Assembly: GCF_014596565.1 (NCBI RefSeq)
Contig: NZ_NOIN01000002.1
Span: 620,001 to 684,000 of the forward strand
Length of the DNA: 64,000 bases
Direction: 5' to 3'
Source of the DNA: Pseudomonas sp. PSB18
GTDB taxonomy: Bacteria > Pseudomonadota > Gammaproteobacteria > Pseudomonadales > Pseudomonadaceae
Under the pieces are notes generated by a model. It saw only the letters and a list, made by a program, of their open reading frames with translations, ran no database searches and was not told the DNA's origin. A program made the translations under genes and the position numbers. Of the stretch, positions 25,153-39,263 are shown one piece after another; the stretch's first letter is position 1, and the number at the start of each line of letters is the position of its first letter.

Positions 25153-26667
25153 GTGTCAGTGGAACTTTGGCAGCAGTGCGTGGAGCTTTTGCGCGATGAG
25201 CTGCCTGCCCAACAATTCAACACTTGGATCCGTCCACTACAGGTCGAAGCCGAAGGCGACGAGTTGCGCGTCTACGCACCGAACCGTTTCGTCCTCGACT
25301 GGGTCAACGAAAAGTACCTGGGTCGGGTCATGGAACTGCTCGACGAGCATGGCAATGGCATGGCGCCTGCGCTGTCCTTGTTAATAGGCAGCAAGCGCAG
25401 CTCGGCCCCGCGCGCGGCTCCGAATGCACCGCTGGCTGCCGCGGCCTCCCAGGCCCAGGCTGCCCAGGCGCCGGCAAGCCCGGTCGTCCCGGCTCCCGCG
25501 CCGAGCAAAAGAAATTCACACAAGGTGCCCGAAGCCAGCGAAGAGCCTTCCCGGGACAGCTTCGACCCCATGGCGGGCGCCAGTACCCAACAGGCACCGG
25601 TACGCGCCGAGCAGCGCACCGTGCAGGTCGAAGGTGCGCTCAAGCACACCAGCTACCTGAACCGCACCTTTACCTTCGAGAACTTCGTCGAAGGCAAGTC
25701 CAACCAACTGGCCCGGGCGGCAGCCTGGCAGGTGGCGGACAACCCCAAGCATGGCTACAACCCGCTGTTCCTATATGGCGGTGTGGGCCTGGGTAAAACC
25801 CACTTGATGCACGCTGTGGGTAACCACTTATTAAAGAAGAACCCGAATGCCAAGGTCGTGTACCTGCATTCCGAGCGTTTCGTGGCCGATATGGTCAAGG
25901 CGCTGCAACTGAACGCCATCAATGAATTCAAGCGTTTCTACCGTTCGGTGGATGCGCTGCTGATCGACGATATTCAGTTCTTTGCCCGCAAGGAACGCTC
26001 CCAGGAAGAGTTTTTCCACACCTTCAACGCGTTGCTTGAAGGCGGACAGCAGGTCATTCTCACCAGTGACCGTTATCCGAAGGAAATCGAAGGCCTGGAA
26101 GAGCGCCTGAAATCGCGTTTCGGCTGGGGCCTGACGGTAGCCGTCGAGCCGCCGGAGCTTGAAACCCGGGTGGCGATCCTGATGAAAAAGGCCGATCAGG
26201 CCAAGGTCGAGTTGCCTCACGATGCCGCGTTCTTCATCGCTCAGCGCATCCGTTCGAACGTGCGTGAGCTCGAAGGCGCGCTCAAGCGGGTGATCGCGCA
26301 TTCCCACTTCATGGGGCGCGACATCACCATCGAGCTGATTCGTGAGTCCTTGAAGGATCTCCTGGCGCTTCAGGACAAGCTTGTTTCTGTGGATAACATT
26401 CAGCGAACTGTTGCTGAATACTACAAAATCAAGATATCCGACCTGCTCTCCAAACGCCGTTCGCGTTCGGTGGCCCGGCCGCGCCAGGTGGCCATGGCCT
26501 TGTCCAAGGAGCTGACCAACCACAGTCTGCCGGAAATCGGCGATGTGTTTGGCGGACGCGACCACACCACGGTGTTGCACGCCTGCCGCAAGATCAACGA
26601 ACTTAAGGAATCCGACGCGGACATCCGCGAGGACTACAAGAACCTGCTGCGTACACTGACCACTTGA
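25153..26667 (+). CDS. dnaA: chromosomal replication initiator protein DnaA
   Basis: 504 aa. Domain I starts [20 protein letters not shown], domain II is an Ala/Pro-rich linker (about 85-160), domain III is an AAA+ ATPase ([24 protein letters not shown]) and domain IV carries the DnaA-box HTH ([15 protein letters not shown]). The start is set by the ribosome binding site: AGGGGA at 25142-25147 lies 5-6 bp before GTG 25153, while it overlaps the in-frame ATG at 25147. An exact DnaA box lies inside at 26388-26396. Confidence 0.97.
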   Translation: MSVELWQQCVELLRDELPAQQFNTWIRPLQVEAEGDELRVYAPNRFVLDWVNEKYLGRVMELLDEHGNGMAPALSLLIGSKRSSAPRAAPNAPLAAAASQAQAAQAPASPVVPAPAPSKRNSHKVPEASEEPSRDSFDPMAGASTQQAPVRAEQRTVQVEGALKHTSYLNRTFTFENFVEGKSNQLARAAAWQVADNPKHGYNPLFLYGGVGLGKTHLMHAVGNHLLKKNPNAKVVYLHSERFVADMVKALQLNAINEFKRFYRSVDALLIDDIQFFARKERSQEEFFHTFNALLEGGQQVILTSDRYPKEIEGLEERLKSRFGWGLTVAVEPPELETRVAILMKKADQAKVELPHDAAFFIAQRIRSNVRELEGALKRVIAHSHFMGRDITIELIRESLKDLLALQDKLVSVDNIQRTVAEYYKIKISDLLSKRRSRSVARPRQVAMALSKELTNHSLPEIGDVFGGRDHTTVLHACRKINELKESDADIREDYKNLLRTLTT

Positions 26668-26706
26668 TGACCACCAGCGCAGCTTATTAAGGCAAGGGAC
26701 TAGACC

Positions 26707-27810
26707 ATGCATTTCACCATTCAACGCGAAGCCCTGTTGAAACCCCTGCAACTGGTCGCAGGCGTCGTCGAACGCCGCCAGACCTTGCCGGTACTTTCCA
26801 ACGTGCTGCTGGTTGTCGAAGGCCAGCAACTGTCGCTGACCGGTACCGACCTGGAAGTCGAGCTGGTCGGTCGTGTGCAGCTTGAAGAGCCTGCAGATCC
26901 GGGTTCCATCACCGTGCCTGCGCGCAAGCTGATGGACATCTGCAAGAGCCTGCCCAACGATGCGCTGATCGATATCAAGGTCGATGAGCAGAAGCTCGTG
27001 GTCAAGGCCGGGCGCAGCCGTTTCACTCTGTCGACCCTGCCTGCCAACGACTTCCCGACCGTGGAAGAAGGCCCGGGATCGCTGACCTGCAGCCTCGAGC
27101 AAAGCAGGCTGCGCCGCTTGATCGAGCGCACCAGCTTCGCCATGGCCCAGCAGGACGTGCGTTACTACCTCAATGGCATGCTGCTGGAAGTGTCCGCCGG
27201 TGTTATCCGCGCCGTTGCCACTGACGGTCACCGCCTGGCGATGTGCTCGATGCAGGCAGATATCGGTCAGCCGGATCGCCACCAGGTGATCGTGCCCCGC
27301 AAAGGTATCCTGGAATTGGCACGCCTGCTGACCGAGCCGGACGGCAACGTCAGTATCGTATTGGGCCAACACCACATCCGCGCTACCACTGGGGAATTCA
27401 CCTTCACCTCGAAGCTGGTAGACGGCAAGTTCCCTGACTACGAGCGTGTGTTGCCTAAAGGTGGCGACAAACTGGTGCTGGGTGATCGTCAGGCGCTGCG
27501 CGAGGCCTTCAGCCGTACCGCGATTCTGTCCAACGAGAAGTACCGCGGCATCCGTCTGCAACTGGCCAGCGGTCAGTTGAAGATCCAGGCGAACAACCCC
27601 GAACAGGAAGAAGCGGAAGAAGAAGTGGGCGTTGATTACAACGGCGGCTCCCTGGAGATCGGCTTCAACGTCAGCTACCTGCTCGACGTGCTGGGCGTGA
27701 TGACCACCGAGCAAGTACGCCTGATCCTGTCGGATTCCAACAGCAGTGCGTTGGTGCAGGAATCCGATAACGACGATTCGGCCTACGTTGTCATGCCGAT
27801 GCGTCTGTAA
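26707..27810 (+). CDS. dnaN: DNA polymerase III sliding clamp (beta subunit)
   Basis: 367 aa, three clamp domains; starts MHFTIQREALLKPLQLVAGV and ends with the conserved YVVMPMRL. It forms the ring that tethers DNA polymerase III. It lies 39 bp after dnaA and 15 bp before recF. Confidence 0.98.
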   Translation: MHFTIQREALLKPLQLVAGVVERRQTLPVLSNVLLVVEGQQLSLTGTDLEVELVGRVQLEEPADPGSITVPARKLMDICKSLPNDALIDIKVDEQKLVVKAGRSRFTLSTLPANDFPTVEEGPGSLTCSLEQSRLRRLIERTSFAMAQQDVRYYLNGMLLEVSAGVIRAVATDGHRLAMCSMQADIGQPDRHQVIVPRKGILELARLLTEPDGNVSIVLGQHHIRATTGEFTFTSKLVDGKFPDYERVLPKGGDKLVLGDRQALREAFSRTAILSNEKYRGIRLQLASGQLKIQANNPEQEEAEEEVGVDYNGGSLEIGFNVSYLLDVLGVMTTEQVRLILSDSNSSALVQESDNDDSAYVVMPMRL

Positions 27811-27825
27811 ATCAGCAGAAGCTAG

Positions 27826-31352
<3,527 letters not shown>

Positions 31353-31372
31353 TCCTTCGGCAGTGCCGCTAC

Positions 31373-31406
31373 AAAAAAGCCAACGCTCATGCGTTGGCTT
31401 TTTTTT
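31373..31406 (+). terminator. Rho-independent terminator after gyrB
   Basis: AAGCCAACGC-TCAT-GCGTTGGCTT forms a perfect 10-bp stem flanked by an A run and T8, 20 bp past the gyrB stop. It ends the dnaA-dnaN-recF-gyrB transcript. The rest of the 300-bp gap to 31652 holds the promoter region of the next permease gene; nothing else was recognised. Confidence 0.93.
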
Positions 31407-31652
31407 ACGCTTGAAAACAATGATTCTCCTGATGGACCGGGTGGTCATAAATCGGGTAACCCGGTAACACTTCGGAACAAACTCTTCATTCTCAATGACT
31501 TGAATATTGGCTGAGAGCCCCGGAACCCGGAGGCCCCAGGTTTTCTGGCGTAAAACTTGCGTGTTAAATAAACAACACCTCGTTTCTTTAAATTTACAAA
31601 GAGGCGGTGGTACGAGGCGGTACGAATAAATTCAAGACCAAGGGTAGTCTCA

Positions 31653-33047
31653 ATGAGTGGTACGCAAACTTCCAACAATCTGGAGCAAGGGCTCAAACCC
31701 CGTCATGTGACGATGCTCTCCATCGCCGGCGTGATTGGTGCCGGGCTTTTCGTAGGCTCCGGTCACGCTATCGCTGCGGCCGGTCCGGCTGTGCTGTTGG
31801 CCTACGCCGCTGCCGGTGCATTGGTGGTGTTGGTGATGCGGATGCTGGGGGAAATGGCGGTGGCTTCGCCGGACACCGGTTCGTTTTCGACTTACGCTGA
31901 TCGAGCGATTGGTCATTGGGCCGGCTTCACCATCGGTTGGCTCTACTGGTGGTTCTGGGTGCTGGTAATTCCCCTGGAGGCCAACGCCGCTGCGACCATC
32001 CTGCATGCCTGGTTTCCGAATGTGGCCATCTGGGTGTTCACCCTGGTCATCACCTTGCTGCTGACGATCACCAACCTGTTCAGTGTGAAGAACTACGGAG
32101 AGTTCGAGTTCTGGTTTGCCCTGGTCAAGGTCATAGCGATCATCGGCTTCGTTGTCCTGGGCACATTGGCGATCTTCGGCCTCTTACCCACCAGCCAAGT
32201 CAGCGGTGTTTCGCACTTGTTTGATACTCAGGGCTTCCTGCCAAACGGCATGGGTGCGGTGTTGGGGGCGATTCTGACCACCATGTTTTCGTTCATGGGC
32301 ACCGAGATCGTGACCATTGCCGCAGCCGAATCGAAGAACCCGGGGCAGCAGATTTCCAAGGCCACCAACTCGGTCATCTGGCGGATCGGCTTGTTCTATC
32401 TCGTGTCGATTTTCATGGTCGTCTCCCTGGTCCCATGGAATGACCCGCTGCTCGCCAGCGTAGGCTCCTACCAGACCGTGCTGGAGCGCATGGGCATTCC
32501 GAATGCCAAGCTGATCGTCGATATCGTGGTGCTGGTTGCGGTGACCAGTTGCCTGAACTCGGCACTGTACACGGCGTCGCGCATGATGTTTTCGTTGGGC
32601 AAGCGCGGCGATGCGCCGGCCGTTTCCCAGCGCACCAACAAGAGCGGCACACCTTACTGGGCAGTGATGCTCTCGACTGCTGCCGCGTTCCTGGCGGTGT
32701 TCGCCAACTACGTGGCACCGGCGGCGGTGTTCGAATTTCTGTTGGCCAGCTCCGGCGCTATCGCACTGCTGGTGTATCTGGTGATCGCGTTCTCGCAACT
32801 GCGCATGCGCAAGCAACGCATGGCCTGTGGGGAAAAAATCGCTTTCAGCATGTGGTTGTTCCCAGGCCTGACCTACGCGGTGATCATTTTTATCGTCGCG
32901 GCCCTGACCATCATGCTGTTCCAGGAGGCCCACCGTGTGGAGATCCTCGCGACTGGGCTGTTGAGCCTGCTGGTGGTGGTGTCCGGACTGTTGGTGCAGC
33001 GCCGTCGGATTGCAAAAGCAGGAAGCCTGGTACAGGCGCACGGCTGA
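31653..33047 (+). CDS. gabP: APC-family amino acid permease, probable GABA permease
   Basis: 464 aa with about 12 membrane helices. The amino-acid/polyamine transporter signature is at the start (HVTMLSIAGVIGAGLFVGSG), followed by ASPDTGSFSTYADRAIGHWA. It most resembles the GabP branch, which imports 4-aminobutyrate by proton symport; related AAT-family permeases with other substrates cannot be excluded. It stands alone, with REP palindromes immediately downstream. Confidence 0.75.
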   Translation: MSGTQTSNNLEQGLKPRHVTMLSIAGVIGAGLFVGSGHAIAAAGPAVLLAYAAAGALVVLVMRMLGEMAVASPDTGSFSTYADRAIGHWAGFTIGWLYWWFWVLVIPLEANAAATILHAWFPNVAIWVFTLVITLLLTITNLFSVKNYGEFEFWFALVKVIAIIGFVVLGTLAIFGLLPTSQVSGVSHLFDTQGFLPNGMGAVLGAILTTMFSFMGTEIVTIAAAESKNPGQQISKATNSVIWRIGLFYLVSIFMVVSLVPWNDPLLASVGSYQTVLERMGIPNAKLIVDIVVLVAVTSCLNSALYTASRMMFSLGKRGDAPAVSQRTNKSGTPYWAVMLSTAAAFLAVFANYVAPAAVFEFLLASSGAIALLVYLVIAFSQLRMRKQRMACGEKIAFSMWLFPGLTYAVIIFIVAALTIMLFQEAHRVEILATGLLSLLVVVSGLLVQRRRIAKAGSLVQAHG

Positions 33048-33053
33048 TTGGAT

Positions 33054-33160
33054 CGTTCCCACGCTCTGCGTGGGAACGCCTCAACGGACGCTCTGCGTTC
33101 GGCTCTTTGAGACGCCGAGCGTCTCTGGCTGCATTCCCACGCAGAGCGTGGGAACGATCA
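33054..33160. repeat. REP palindrome pair of a second family
   Basis: CGTTCCCACGCTCTGCGTGG near 33055 is an imperfect palindrome that recurs inverted near 33138-33159 (CCCACGCAGAGCGTGGGAAC). Between them lie further GCTCTGCG-type palindromes and AGACGCCGAGCGTCT. It fills the space between the permease and response-regulator genes, which are convergent. It may act as a bidirectional terminator. Confidence 0.8.
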
Positions 33161-33170
33161 AACGATCAGC

Positions 33171-33905
33171 CTAGCTCGCCACCGACGCCTCGCTTCCCGC
33201 CGTCACACTCTCCAACCGATACCCATACCCGTAAATCGTCAATAACTGCCAACCTCGGTCTGCCGTCAGGCCAAGCTTGTTGCGTAGACGATAGATATGG
33301 GTGTCGAGCGGACGGGACGACGTCATTTCTTCGTGGGTCCAGAATCGTTCGTAGAAATATTCCCGGGACAATGGGCGGCCCAGGTTAGCGAACAGGCAAC
33401 GGGCCAGGCGGTATTCCCGTTCGGTCAGGCTGATCGGGTTACCGGCTCGGGTTACGGTCAGCTCGGCGTCGTCGAAGGCCAGGTCGTTGAACACCAGCAC
33501 GTCGCTGGTCGGAGCGCGTTGCAGGTTATGGCGCCGCAACACCGCAGTGACCCTGGCCTTGAGCTCGTTGGGCCGGAAAGGTTTGCTCACGTAATCGTCG
33601 GCCCCGGCATTGAGCGCCTGGACGATGTCGTGTTCACCGTCCCGGCTGGTGAGCATGATGGCGGCCGGAGGCGCGTCCATGTGCTCGCGGGTCCAGCGCA
33701 GCAGTGAAAGGCCGCTGATATCGGGCAGCTGCCAGTCGAGGATCAGCAGGTCGAAGGTCTCCCGACGCAGTTGCCGCAACAAGTCCTCACCGCGTTCGAA
33801 ACTGTGCAGGGTCCAGGTCTGCTCGCCCCTGCCGGGGATCTGTTGGAGTGTCTGTTCCACCCGGCGCAATTCGGCCGGTTCGTCATCCAGTATGGCGACA
33901 CGCAT
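33171..33905 (-). CDS. OmpR-family response regulator
   Basis: 244 aa. The receiver domain has acidic pair Asp7-Asp8, phospho-acceptor Asp57 (LLILDWQLPD), Thr86 and Lys108 (VSKPF). A winged-helix DNA-binding domain follows from about residue 140, ending LLTIYGYGYRLESV. It is divergent from a histidine kinase gene that starts at 34118 and is the likely partner. The 212-bp gap between them should hold both promoters. The signal and targets are unknown. Confidence 0.9.
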   Translation of the reverse strand: MRVAILDDEPAELRRVEQTLQQIPGRGEQTWTLHSFERGEDLLRQLRRETFDLLILDWQLPDISGLSLLRWTREHMDAPPAAIMLTSRDGEHDIVQALNAGADDYVSKPFRPNELKARVTAVLRRHNLQRAPTSDVLVFNDLAFDDAELTVTRAGNPISLTEREYRLARCLFANLGRPLSREYFYERFWTHEEMTSSRPLDTHIYRLRNKLGLTADRGWQLLTIYGYGYRLESVTAGSEASVAS

Positions 33906-34117
33906 GGGCGCGATTCCTTGATCTCGAAGGTAACGGACATCATCAGGGGGGTACGCAATCTGCCATCTTTATTGCCGTTCCCCTGTCGCAGGCTGCGACA
34001 ATACCGGCTCACGGCGCAGAGGGAAAGGCAGCCGCGCGCCACCCATCGAGTCCGCTATAGTCTTGGGCTTTGCATCAACCATGAAGCCACTTCTCTCTAT
34101 GTTCAGTCAGGTCATCC

Positions 34118-35656
34118 ATGAGTCATCCGCGTCGCAGTGAAAGCCGTGAACCCACCCAGGCCCAGCGATTGTTTCGACAGTTGGTGCGGGAGTGGTTGTG
34201 GATAAGTCTGCTGCTGTTGCCGGTGACGGCGCTGTTGTCGTTCAGTGCCCAATCGGCCCGTCATGGATCGAGCGCCGTCTTGTCAGTGTGCCTGGTGGCC
34301 TGCGTGCTGGGATTGTTGTTGCTGCGCCCTCACCTGGCCCTATGGACCATGGTCGGTGGCATGGCGCTGGCGTTGTCGATCAGCGCTGTGCTCGCGTTGG
34401 AAGGCTGGTGGTGGTCGCCGCTGGCGAGTGTGATAGGCATGCTGTTCGGCTACCTGATCTGGAACTGGCGACGCCTGAGCGTGGTGCTGGCCTATTTCGG
34501 CTGGGAGCTGGCGCGCCTGGACGCGGAGCCAAAGGTGTTTCCGGAGCGCCGACGTACCCCCTACACCGGCAGTGACCGCCTGCAGGGCCAGATCATGGCC
34601 CTGGAACAAGCCATGGGCCGGACCCGCGACACCCGCCGCTTCATTGCGGATGGCCTGGAATACCTGCCCGTCGCGACCATGATCAGCGATCCGCAAGGCC
34701 GGATATTGCTCGGTAACCGCAAGGCCCGGGATCTTTTCGGCCATGTCCTGGCAGGCGGCGATGTGTTGGAACAGCTTGTGCAGCTCGGGTACCCGGCGCT
34801 GGAGCGTGAACCCCATCACCGGTTATCCACACTGCCCTTGGTGGAGTTTCGCGACACTCGCGAACGCAGCCTGCGCCTCGAACGTGCCCCGCTCATGCCG
34901 GTGGACGGCGATACGCCCATTGGCTGGTTGCTGAGCCTTATCGACCTGAGCGCCGAACGAGAAGCCGAAGAGCAGCGCAGCGTGATGTTGCGTTTTCTCT
35001 CCCATGACTTGCGTGCGCCCCACTCGGCGATCCTGGCATTGCTCGACGTGCAGCGGCATCAGACGGGAGGAAGTACTCTGCTGTTCGATCAGATCGAGCG
35101 TCAGGTTCGCCGAGCCCTGGATCTGACCGATGGCTTCGTGCAATTGGCCAAGGCGGAATCCGAGGCGTACCAATTCCAGCCGACCCTGTTCGCCATGCTG
35201 ATTCTGGATGTGCTGGACCAGGCTTTACCCATAGCCCAGGCCAAGCGTATCCAACTGATTCATGCCGTGGATGATGAAGACGCGATGGTGAGCTCGGATC
35301 AATCCCTACTGACCCGTGCGCTGTTCAACCTGCTGGAAAACGCCATCAAGTACAGCGCGCCCGACAGCTGGATTTCGTTGGCGGTTCGTTGCGCGGAGGG
35401 CTGGTTGATCTGCGAAATCAGCGACCAGGGCAAAGGCATCGGTGTCGAGGAGCTTCCCGATCTGTTCAGTCAGTACCGGCGGTTCTCGTCGGCCCATGGC
35501 GTGGATGGGATTGGCTTGGGGTTGTCGATGGTCAAAGCCGTGGTGGACCGCCATGGCGGGCAGATTGAATGTCACAGCGTGGTCGGTGAAGGTACGACGT
35601 TCAGCTTGCGGTTTCCCTTGCTGGGGGACGAAGCGAAAGATCGCAACCTTCTATAG
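34118..35656 (+). CDS. membrane sensor histidine kinase (CHASE2-kinase-like without the CHASE2 domain)
   Basis: 512 aa. Three or four hydrophobic helices occupy residues about 25-115 with short loops, followed by a linker and a PAS-like region (about 175-285). The dimerisation helix has His296 in RFLSHDLRAPHSAIL, and the ATPase domain has LLENAIKYSAP, DQGKGIG and GIGLGLSMVK. The membrane and linker part resembles the end of CHASE2 sensor kinases, but the large extracytoplasmic sensor is missing. It is divergent from an OmpR-type regulator. Exact DnaA boxes lie at 34197-34205 and 34823-34831. Confidence 0.87.
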   Translation: MSHPRRSESREPTQAQRLFRQLVREWLWISLLLLPVTALLSFSAQSARHGSSAVLSVCLVACVLGLLLLRPHLALWTMVGGMALALSISAVLALEGWWWSPLASVIGMLFGYLIWNWRRLSVVLAYFGWELARLDAEPKVFPERRRTPYTGSDRLQGQIMALEQAMGRTRDTRRFIADGLEYLPVATMISDPQGRILLGNRKARDLFGHVLAGGDVLEQLVQLGYPALEREPHHRLSTLPLVEFRDTRERSLRLERAPLMPVDGDTPIGWLLSLIDLSAEREAEEQRSVMLRFLSHDLRAPHSAILALLDVQRHQTGGSTLLFDQIERQVRRALDLTDGFVQLAKAESEAYQFQPTLFAMLILDVLDQALPIAQAKRIQLIHAVDDEDAMVSSDQSLLTRALFNLLENAIKYSAPDSWISLAVRCAEGWLICEISDQGKGIGVEELPDLFSQYRRFSSAHGVDGIGLGLSMVKAVVDRHGGQIECHSVVGEGTTFSLRFPLLGDEAKDRNLL

Positions 35657-35766
35657 AAACGGTTCCGAGCAACGAACCGCTCAGGTGCTATAAAAAACTT
35701 ATGCACCTCAAGACTGGTTTTATGTTTTTAAGAAATATGTATTAAAAACAACTAGTTACAAGATAA

Positions 35767-35800
35767 AAGCTGTGTTTGTCGAATAAACGGTACACAGCTT
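35767..35800 (-). terminator. candidate terminator after the plsC-like gene
   Basis: AAGCTGTGT (35767-35775) and ACACAGCTT (35792-35800) form a 9-bp stem with a 16-nt loop. On the minus strand the stem is followed by TTTT. It lies 12 bp past the acyltransferase stop and partly overlaps an exact DnaA box at 35799-35807. The surrounding gap 35657-35811 is AT-rich. Confidence 0.5.
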
Positions 35801-35811
35801 ATCCACAGATC

Positions 35812-36591
35812 TCAGACAGCGAGTTGATCCGTTGCCGTCGGTTTGGTGGGGGACGGAGGAAGCGAGCCCATGTCCCGCTGGGTCTGTTCGTTCCAGGCCT
35901 GGACCCGGTCGTTGAGGTCGGCAATGGCGCGGGGTCCGCTGCCTTGGGCATACATTGGTTCGCCGATGACCACGGTGATGATCCCTGGCGTCCTGATCCA
36001 GCCAGCCTTGGGCCAGAATTTGCCGGCATTGTGTGCAATCGGCAATACAGGTAGATCGGCATTCACGGCCAATGCCGAACCGCTGCGGGAAAACTTGCCG
36101 ACCGTGCCATACGGCACACGGGTACCTTCCGGGAAGATCAGCACCCAGACGTTGTCCTTGAGCAGCTCATCGCCCTTCTTCGCCACTTGCTTGAGCGCAG
36201 CCTTGGGATTGTCGCGATCAATGGCGATCGGGCGCAGCATCGCCATGGCCCAGCCGAAGAATGGCACGAACAACAATTCACGCTTGAGCACCTGGCTCAA
36301 CGGCTCGAAATAGGCCGACAGGAAGAACGTCTCCCAGGTGCTCTGGTGGTTGGACTGGATCACGCAGGGCCGCTCAGGCACGTTTTCGGCACCCTTCACT
36401 TCGTAGCGGATGCCCAGGAACACTTTGCTCAACCACAGTGCGCAACGGCACCAGTACACGTTGATGAAGCGGTAGCGCGCCTTGAACGGCAGGAAAGGCG
36501 CGACAAAGAAACTCAGGGAGCACCACAACAAGGAACTGGTGCCCAACAGCAGGTAAAAGAGAAAAGATCTGATGGCCTGCAATATCGACAT
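35812..36591 (-). CDS. plsC: lysophospholipid (1-acylglycerol-3-phosphate) acyltransferase
   Basis: 259 aa. An N-terminal hydrophobic segment (FLFYLLLGTSSLLWCSLSFF) is followed by the acyltransferase motifs NHQSTWE (H-x4-E) and FPEGTR. PlsC-type enzymes acylate lysophosphatidate at the inner membrane. In P. aeruginosa the gene here (PA0005) is called lptA. The start is ATG 36591 (MSILQAIRSFLFYLLLG), matching relatives; an upstream in-frame TTG is possible. It follows gmhB. Confidence 0.88.
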   Translation of the reverse strand: MSILQAIRSFLFYLLLGTSSLLWCSLSFFVAPFLPFKARYRFINVYWCRCALWLSKVFLGIRYEVKGAENVPERPCVIQSNHQSTWETFFLSAYFEPLSQVLKRELLFVPFFGWAMAMLRPIAIDRDNPKAALKQVAKKGDELLKDNVWVLIFPEGTRVPYGTVGKFSRSGSALAVNADLPVLPIAHNAGKFWPKAGWIRTPGIITVVIGEPMYAQGSGPRAIADLNDRVQAWNEQTQRDMGSLPPSPTKPTATDQLAV

Positions 36592-36671
36592 AGCGGCATT
36601 TACCGTTGCGGGCAATGCCCGCCTGTTCAAGCGCTTCCCGAACAATCCTTGATCAGGATGTCTTGGGAGCT

Positions 36672-37205
36672 CTAATTGTGGATAAGTTCAGCGGCAATCG
36701 CCGCCAGGTCGTCAAAAATCAGGGTGCCTACCGGTAGGGTCTTGCCCAGAGTCTTCTCGCCTTTCCCGGTCTTTACCAAAACTGGCTGACAATCGACGGC
36801 CTTGGCCGCCTCCAGGTCACCGAGGCTGTCGCCGACGAACCAGACGCCCGCCAGCGGCACAGCATAATGCTCGGCAATGGCCTTCAACATGCCCGGCTTG
36901 GGTTTGCGGCAATCGCAACCTTCATCCGGCCCATGGGGGCAATAGACGATCAGCCCGACTTCGCCGCCCTGCTCGGCCACCAGGGCGCGCAAGCGCTCAT
37001 GCATGGCGTCGAGGACCGCGAGGTCATAGTAACCGCGAGCAATACCCGACTGGTTGGTGGCAACCGCCACCGTCCAGCCGGCCTTGCTCAACTGCGCAAT
37101 GGCTTTGATCGAGCCGGGGAGCGGCAACCACTCCTCCACCGATTTGATGTAAGCGTCGGAGTCGTAATTGATCACCCCGTCCCGATCGAGAATCAGCAGT
37201 TTCAA
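36672..37205 (-). CDS. gmhB: D-glycero-beta-D-manno-heptose 1,7-bisphosphate 7-phosphatase
   Basis: 177 aa HAD phosphatase. The nucleophile motif is LILDRDGVIN, the zinc-binding loop is CPHGPDEGCDCRKPKPGM, and GVWFVGDSLGDLEAA is motif IV. It makes heptose-1-phosphate for the LPS inner core. It lies 3 bp after glyS, giving a glyQ-glyS-gmhB-plsC order as in P. aeruginosa. An exact DnaA box (36677-36685) overlaps its final codons. Confidence 0.95.
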   Translation of the reverse strand: MKLLILDRDGVINYDSDAYIKSVEEWLPLPGSIKAIAQLSKAGWTVAVATNQSGIARGYYDLAVLDAMHERLRALVAEQGGEVGLIVYCPHGPDEGCDCRKPKPGMLKAIAEHYAVPLAGVWFVGDSLGDLEAAKAVDCQPVLVKTGKGEKTLGKTLPVGTLIFDDLAAIAAELIHN

Positions 37206-37208
37206 GGT

Positions 37209-39263
37209 TTACCCCAGCAGCGAAATGTCGGCGACGCCGAGGAACAGGCCACGCAAGCGCGCCAGCAGTGCATAACGGTTGGCCCGTACGCTGGCGTCTT
37301 CGGCATTGACCATCACCGCTTCGAAGAACGCATCCACTGGTTCGCGCAGTGCGGCCAGGCGTGCCAGGGTTTCGCTGTACTGACGTGCCGCGGCCATCGG
37401 CTGGACGGCCTGATCTGCCTGCTGGATCGCCGAATACAGGGAGAACTCATTGGCGTTATCGAAGTACTTGGCTTCGACGGTGGCCGCGATATTGCCCTCG
37501 GCCTTGCTCAACAGGTTCGACACACGCTTGTTCACCGCCGCCAAGGCTGCCGCTTCCGGCAGTTTGCGGAACGCCTGAACGGCTTGCACGCGCTGGTCGA
37601 AGTCCAGGGCCGAACCCGGCTTCAGGGCACGCACCGACAGGTAGGTCGCGACGTCGACGCCTTCATCCTCATAACGCGCACGCAGGCGGTCGAAGATGAA
37701 TTCCAGCACCGCATCGGCCAGGCCGGCGGCCTTGACCTTGCTGCCGAACGCGTTGACGGCGAAGGCCACCGCATCGTTCAGGTCCAGGTCCAGTTGCTTG
37801 TCGATCAGGATCCGCAACACACCCAGTGCCGCGCGACGCAGGGCATAGGGGTCCTTGCTGCCGGTGGGCAGCATGCCGATGCCGAAGATGCCGACCAGGG
37901 TGTCGAGCTTGTCGGCGATTGCTACGGCTGCACCGGTCAGGGTGGTCGGCAATTCGGCACCCGCACCACGGGGCATGTACTGCTCGTTCAGCGCCAGGGC
38001 GACGTCCTGCGGCTCACCGTCGTTGAGGGCGTAGTAGTAACCGGCGATACCTTGCATCTCCGGGAACTCACCGACCATCTCGGTGGACAGGTCGCACTTG
38101 GACAGGATGCCGGCACGGGCCGCGCGCTGGGCGTCGCCGCCGATGCGTGGGGCAATGAAGGCCGCCAGTTTCGAAACGCGCTCGGCCTTGTCGTAGACGC
38201 TGCCGAGTTTTTCCTGGAACACCACGTTTTTCAGGCGTTCGTTGAAGCTTTCCAGCGCTTGCTTCTTGTCTTGCTTGAAGAAGAACTCGGCATCGGTCAG
38301 GCGCGGGCGAACGACTTTTTCGTTACCGGCGATGATCTGCTGCGGGTCCTTGCTTTCGATGTTGGCAACCGTGATGAAGCGCGGCAGCAACTTGCCTTCG
38401 GCGTCCAACAGGCAGAAATACTTCTGGTTGTCCTGCATGGTGGTGATCAGCGCTTCCTGCGGCACTTCAAGGAAACGTTCCTCGAACGAGCACACCAGCG
38501 GCACCGGCCATTCCACCAGCGCGGTCACTTCGTCCAGCAGGCTTGGCGGCACGATGGCGGTGCCTTCCTGACGGGTGGCCAGCTCTTCGGTGCGCTTGCT
38601 GATCAGCTCGCGGCGCTCGTTGGCGTCGGCCAGCACGTAGGCGGCACGCAGGTCGGCCAGGTAGTTGGCTGGCGAGGTGATGCGCACGCTTTCCGGATGA
38701 TGGAAGCGGTGACCGCGGGAATCGCGACCGGCCTTCTGGGCCAGGATCGTGCAGTCGATGACCTGGTCGCCGAGCAGCATGACCAGCCATTGGGTCGGAC
38801 GGACGAACTCTTCCTTGCGCGCGGCCCAGCGCATGCGCTTGGGAATCGGCAAGTCATTGAGGGAGTCTTCGACGATGGTCGGCAGCAGGCTGGCGGTCGG
38901 CTTGCCCTTGATGCTCTGGCTATAGCGCAGCTTCGGGCCGCTCTGGTCGATTTCGCTCAGGTCCACGCCACACTTCTTGGCAAAGCCCAGGGCGGCCTGG
39001 GTCGGATTGCCATCGACGTCGAACGCGGCCTGGCGTGGCGGGCCGTCGAGGTTGATGCTGCGGTCCGGCTGCTGGGTCGCCAGGCCGGTGATCAACACGG
39101 CCAGGCGGCGCGGCGCGGCGTAGACGTGCTTGGTTTCGAAGTTCAGGCCGGCGGTCTGCAGGCCTTTTTCGATCCCGGCCAGGAACGCATCGGCCAGGGT
39201 ATTCAGGGCTTTGGGTGGCAATTCTTCGGTGCCCAGTTCAACCAGAAAATCTTGAGCACTCAT
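37209..39263 (-). CDS. glyS: glycine--tRNA ligase beta subunit
   Basis: 684 aa, full length. Starts [20 protein letters not shown]; it has the HD-type central domain and a C-terminal anticodon-binding domain. Together with GlyQ it forms the alpha2beta2 glycyl-tRNA synthetase of most bacteria. Its ATG overlaps the glyQ stop by 4 bp, so translation is coupled. Confidence 0.97.
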   Translation of the reverse strand: MSAQDFLVELGTEELPPKALNTLADAFLAGIEKGLQTAGLNFETKHVYAAPRRLAVLITGLATQQPDRSINLDGPPRQAAFDVDGNPTQAALGFAKKCGVDLSEIDQSGPKLRYSQSIKGKPTASLLPTIVEDSLNDLPIPKRMRWAARKEEFVRPTQWLVMLLGDQVIDCTILAQKAGRDSRGHRFHHPESVRITSPANYLADLRAAYVLADANERRELISKRTEELATRQEGTAIVPPSLLDEVTALVEWPVPLVCSFEERFLEVPQEALITTMQDNQKYFCLLDAEGKLLPRFITVANIESKDPQQIIAGNEKVVRPRLTDAEFFFKQDKKQALESFNERLKNVVFQEKLGSVYDKAERVSKLAAFIAPRIGGDAQRAARAGILSKCDLSTEMVGEFPEMQGIAGYYYALNDGEPQDVALALNEQYMPRGAGAELPTTLTGAAVAIADKLDTLVGIFGIGMLPTGSKDPYALRRAALGVLRILIDKQLDLDLNDAVAFAVNAFGSKVKAAGLADAVLEFIFDRLRARYEDEGVDVATYLSVRALKPGSALDFDQRVQAVQAFRKLPEAAALAAVNKRVSNLLSKAEGNIAATVEAKYFDNANEFSLYSAIQQADQAVQPMAAARQYSETLARLAALREPVDAFFEAVMVNAEDASVRANRYALLARLRGLFLGVADISLLG

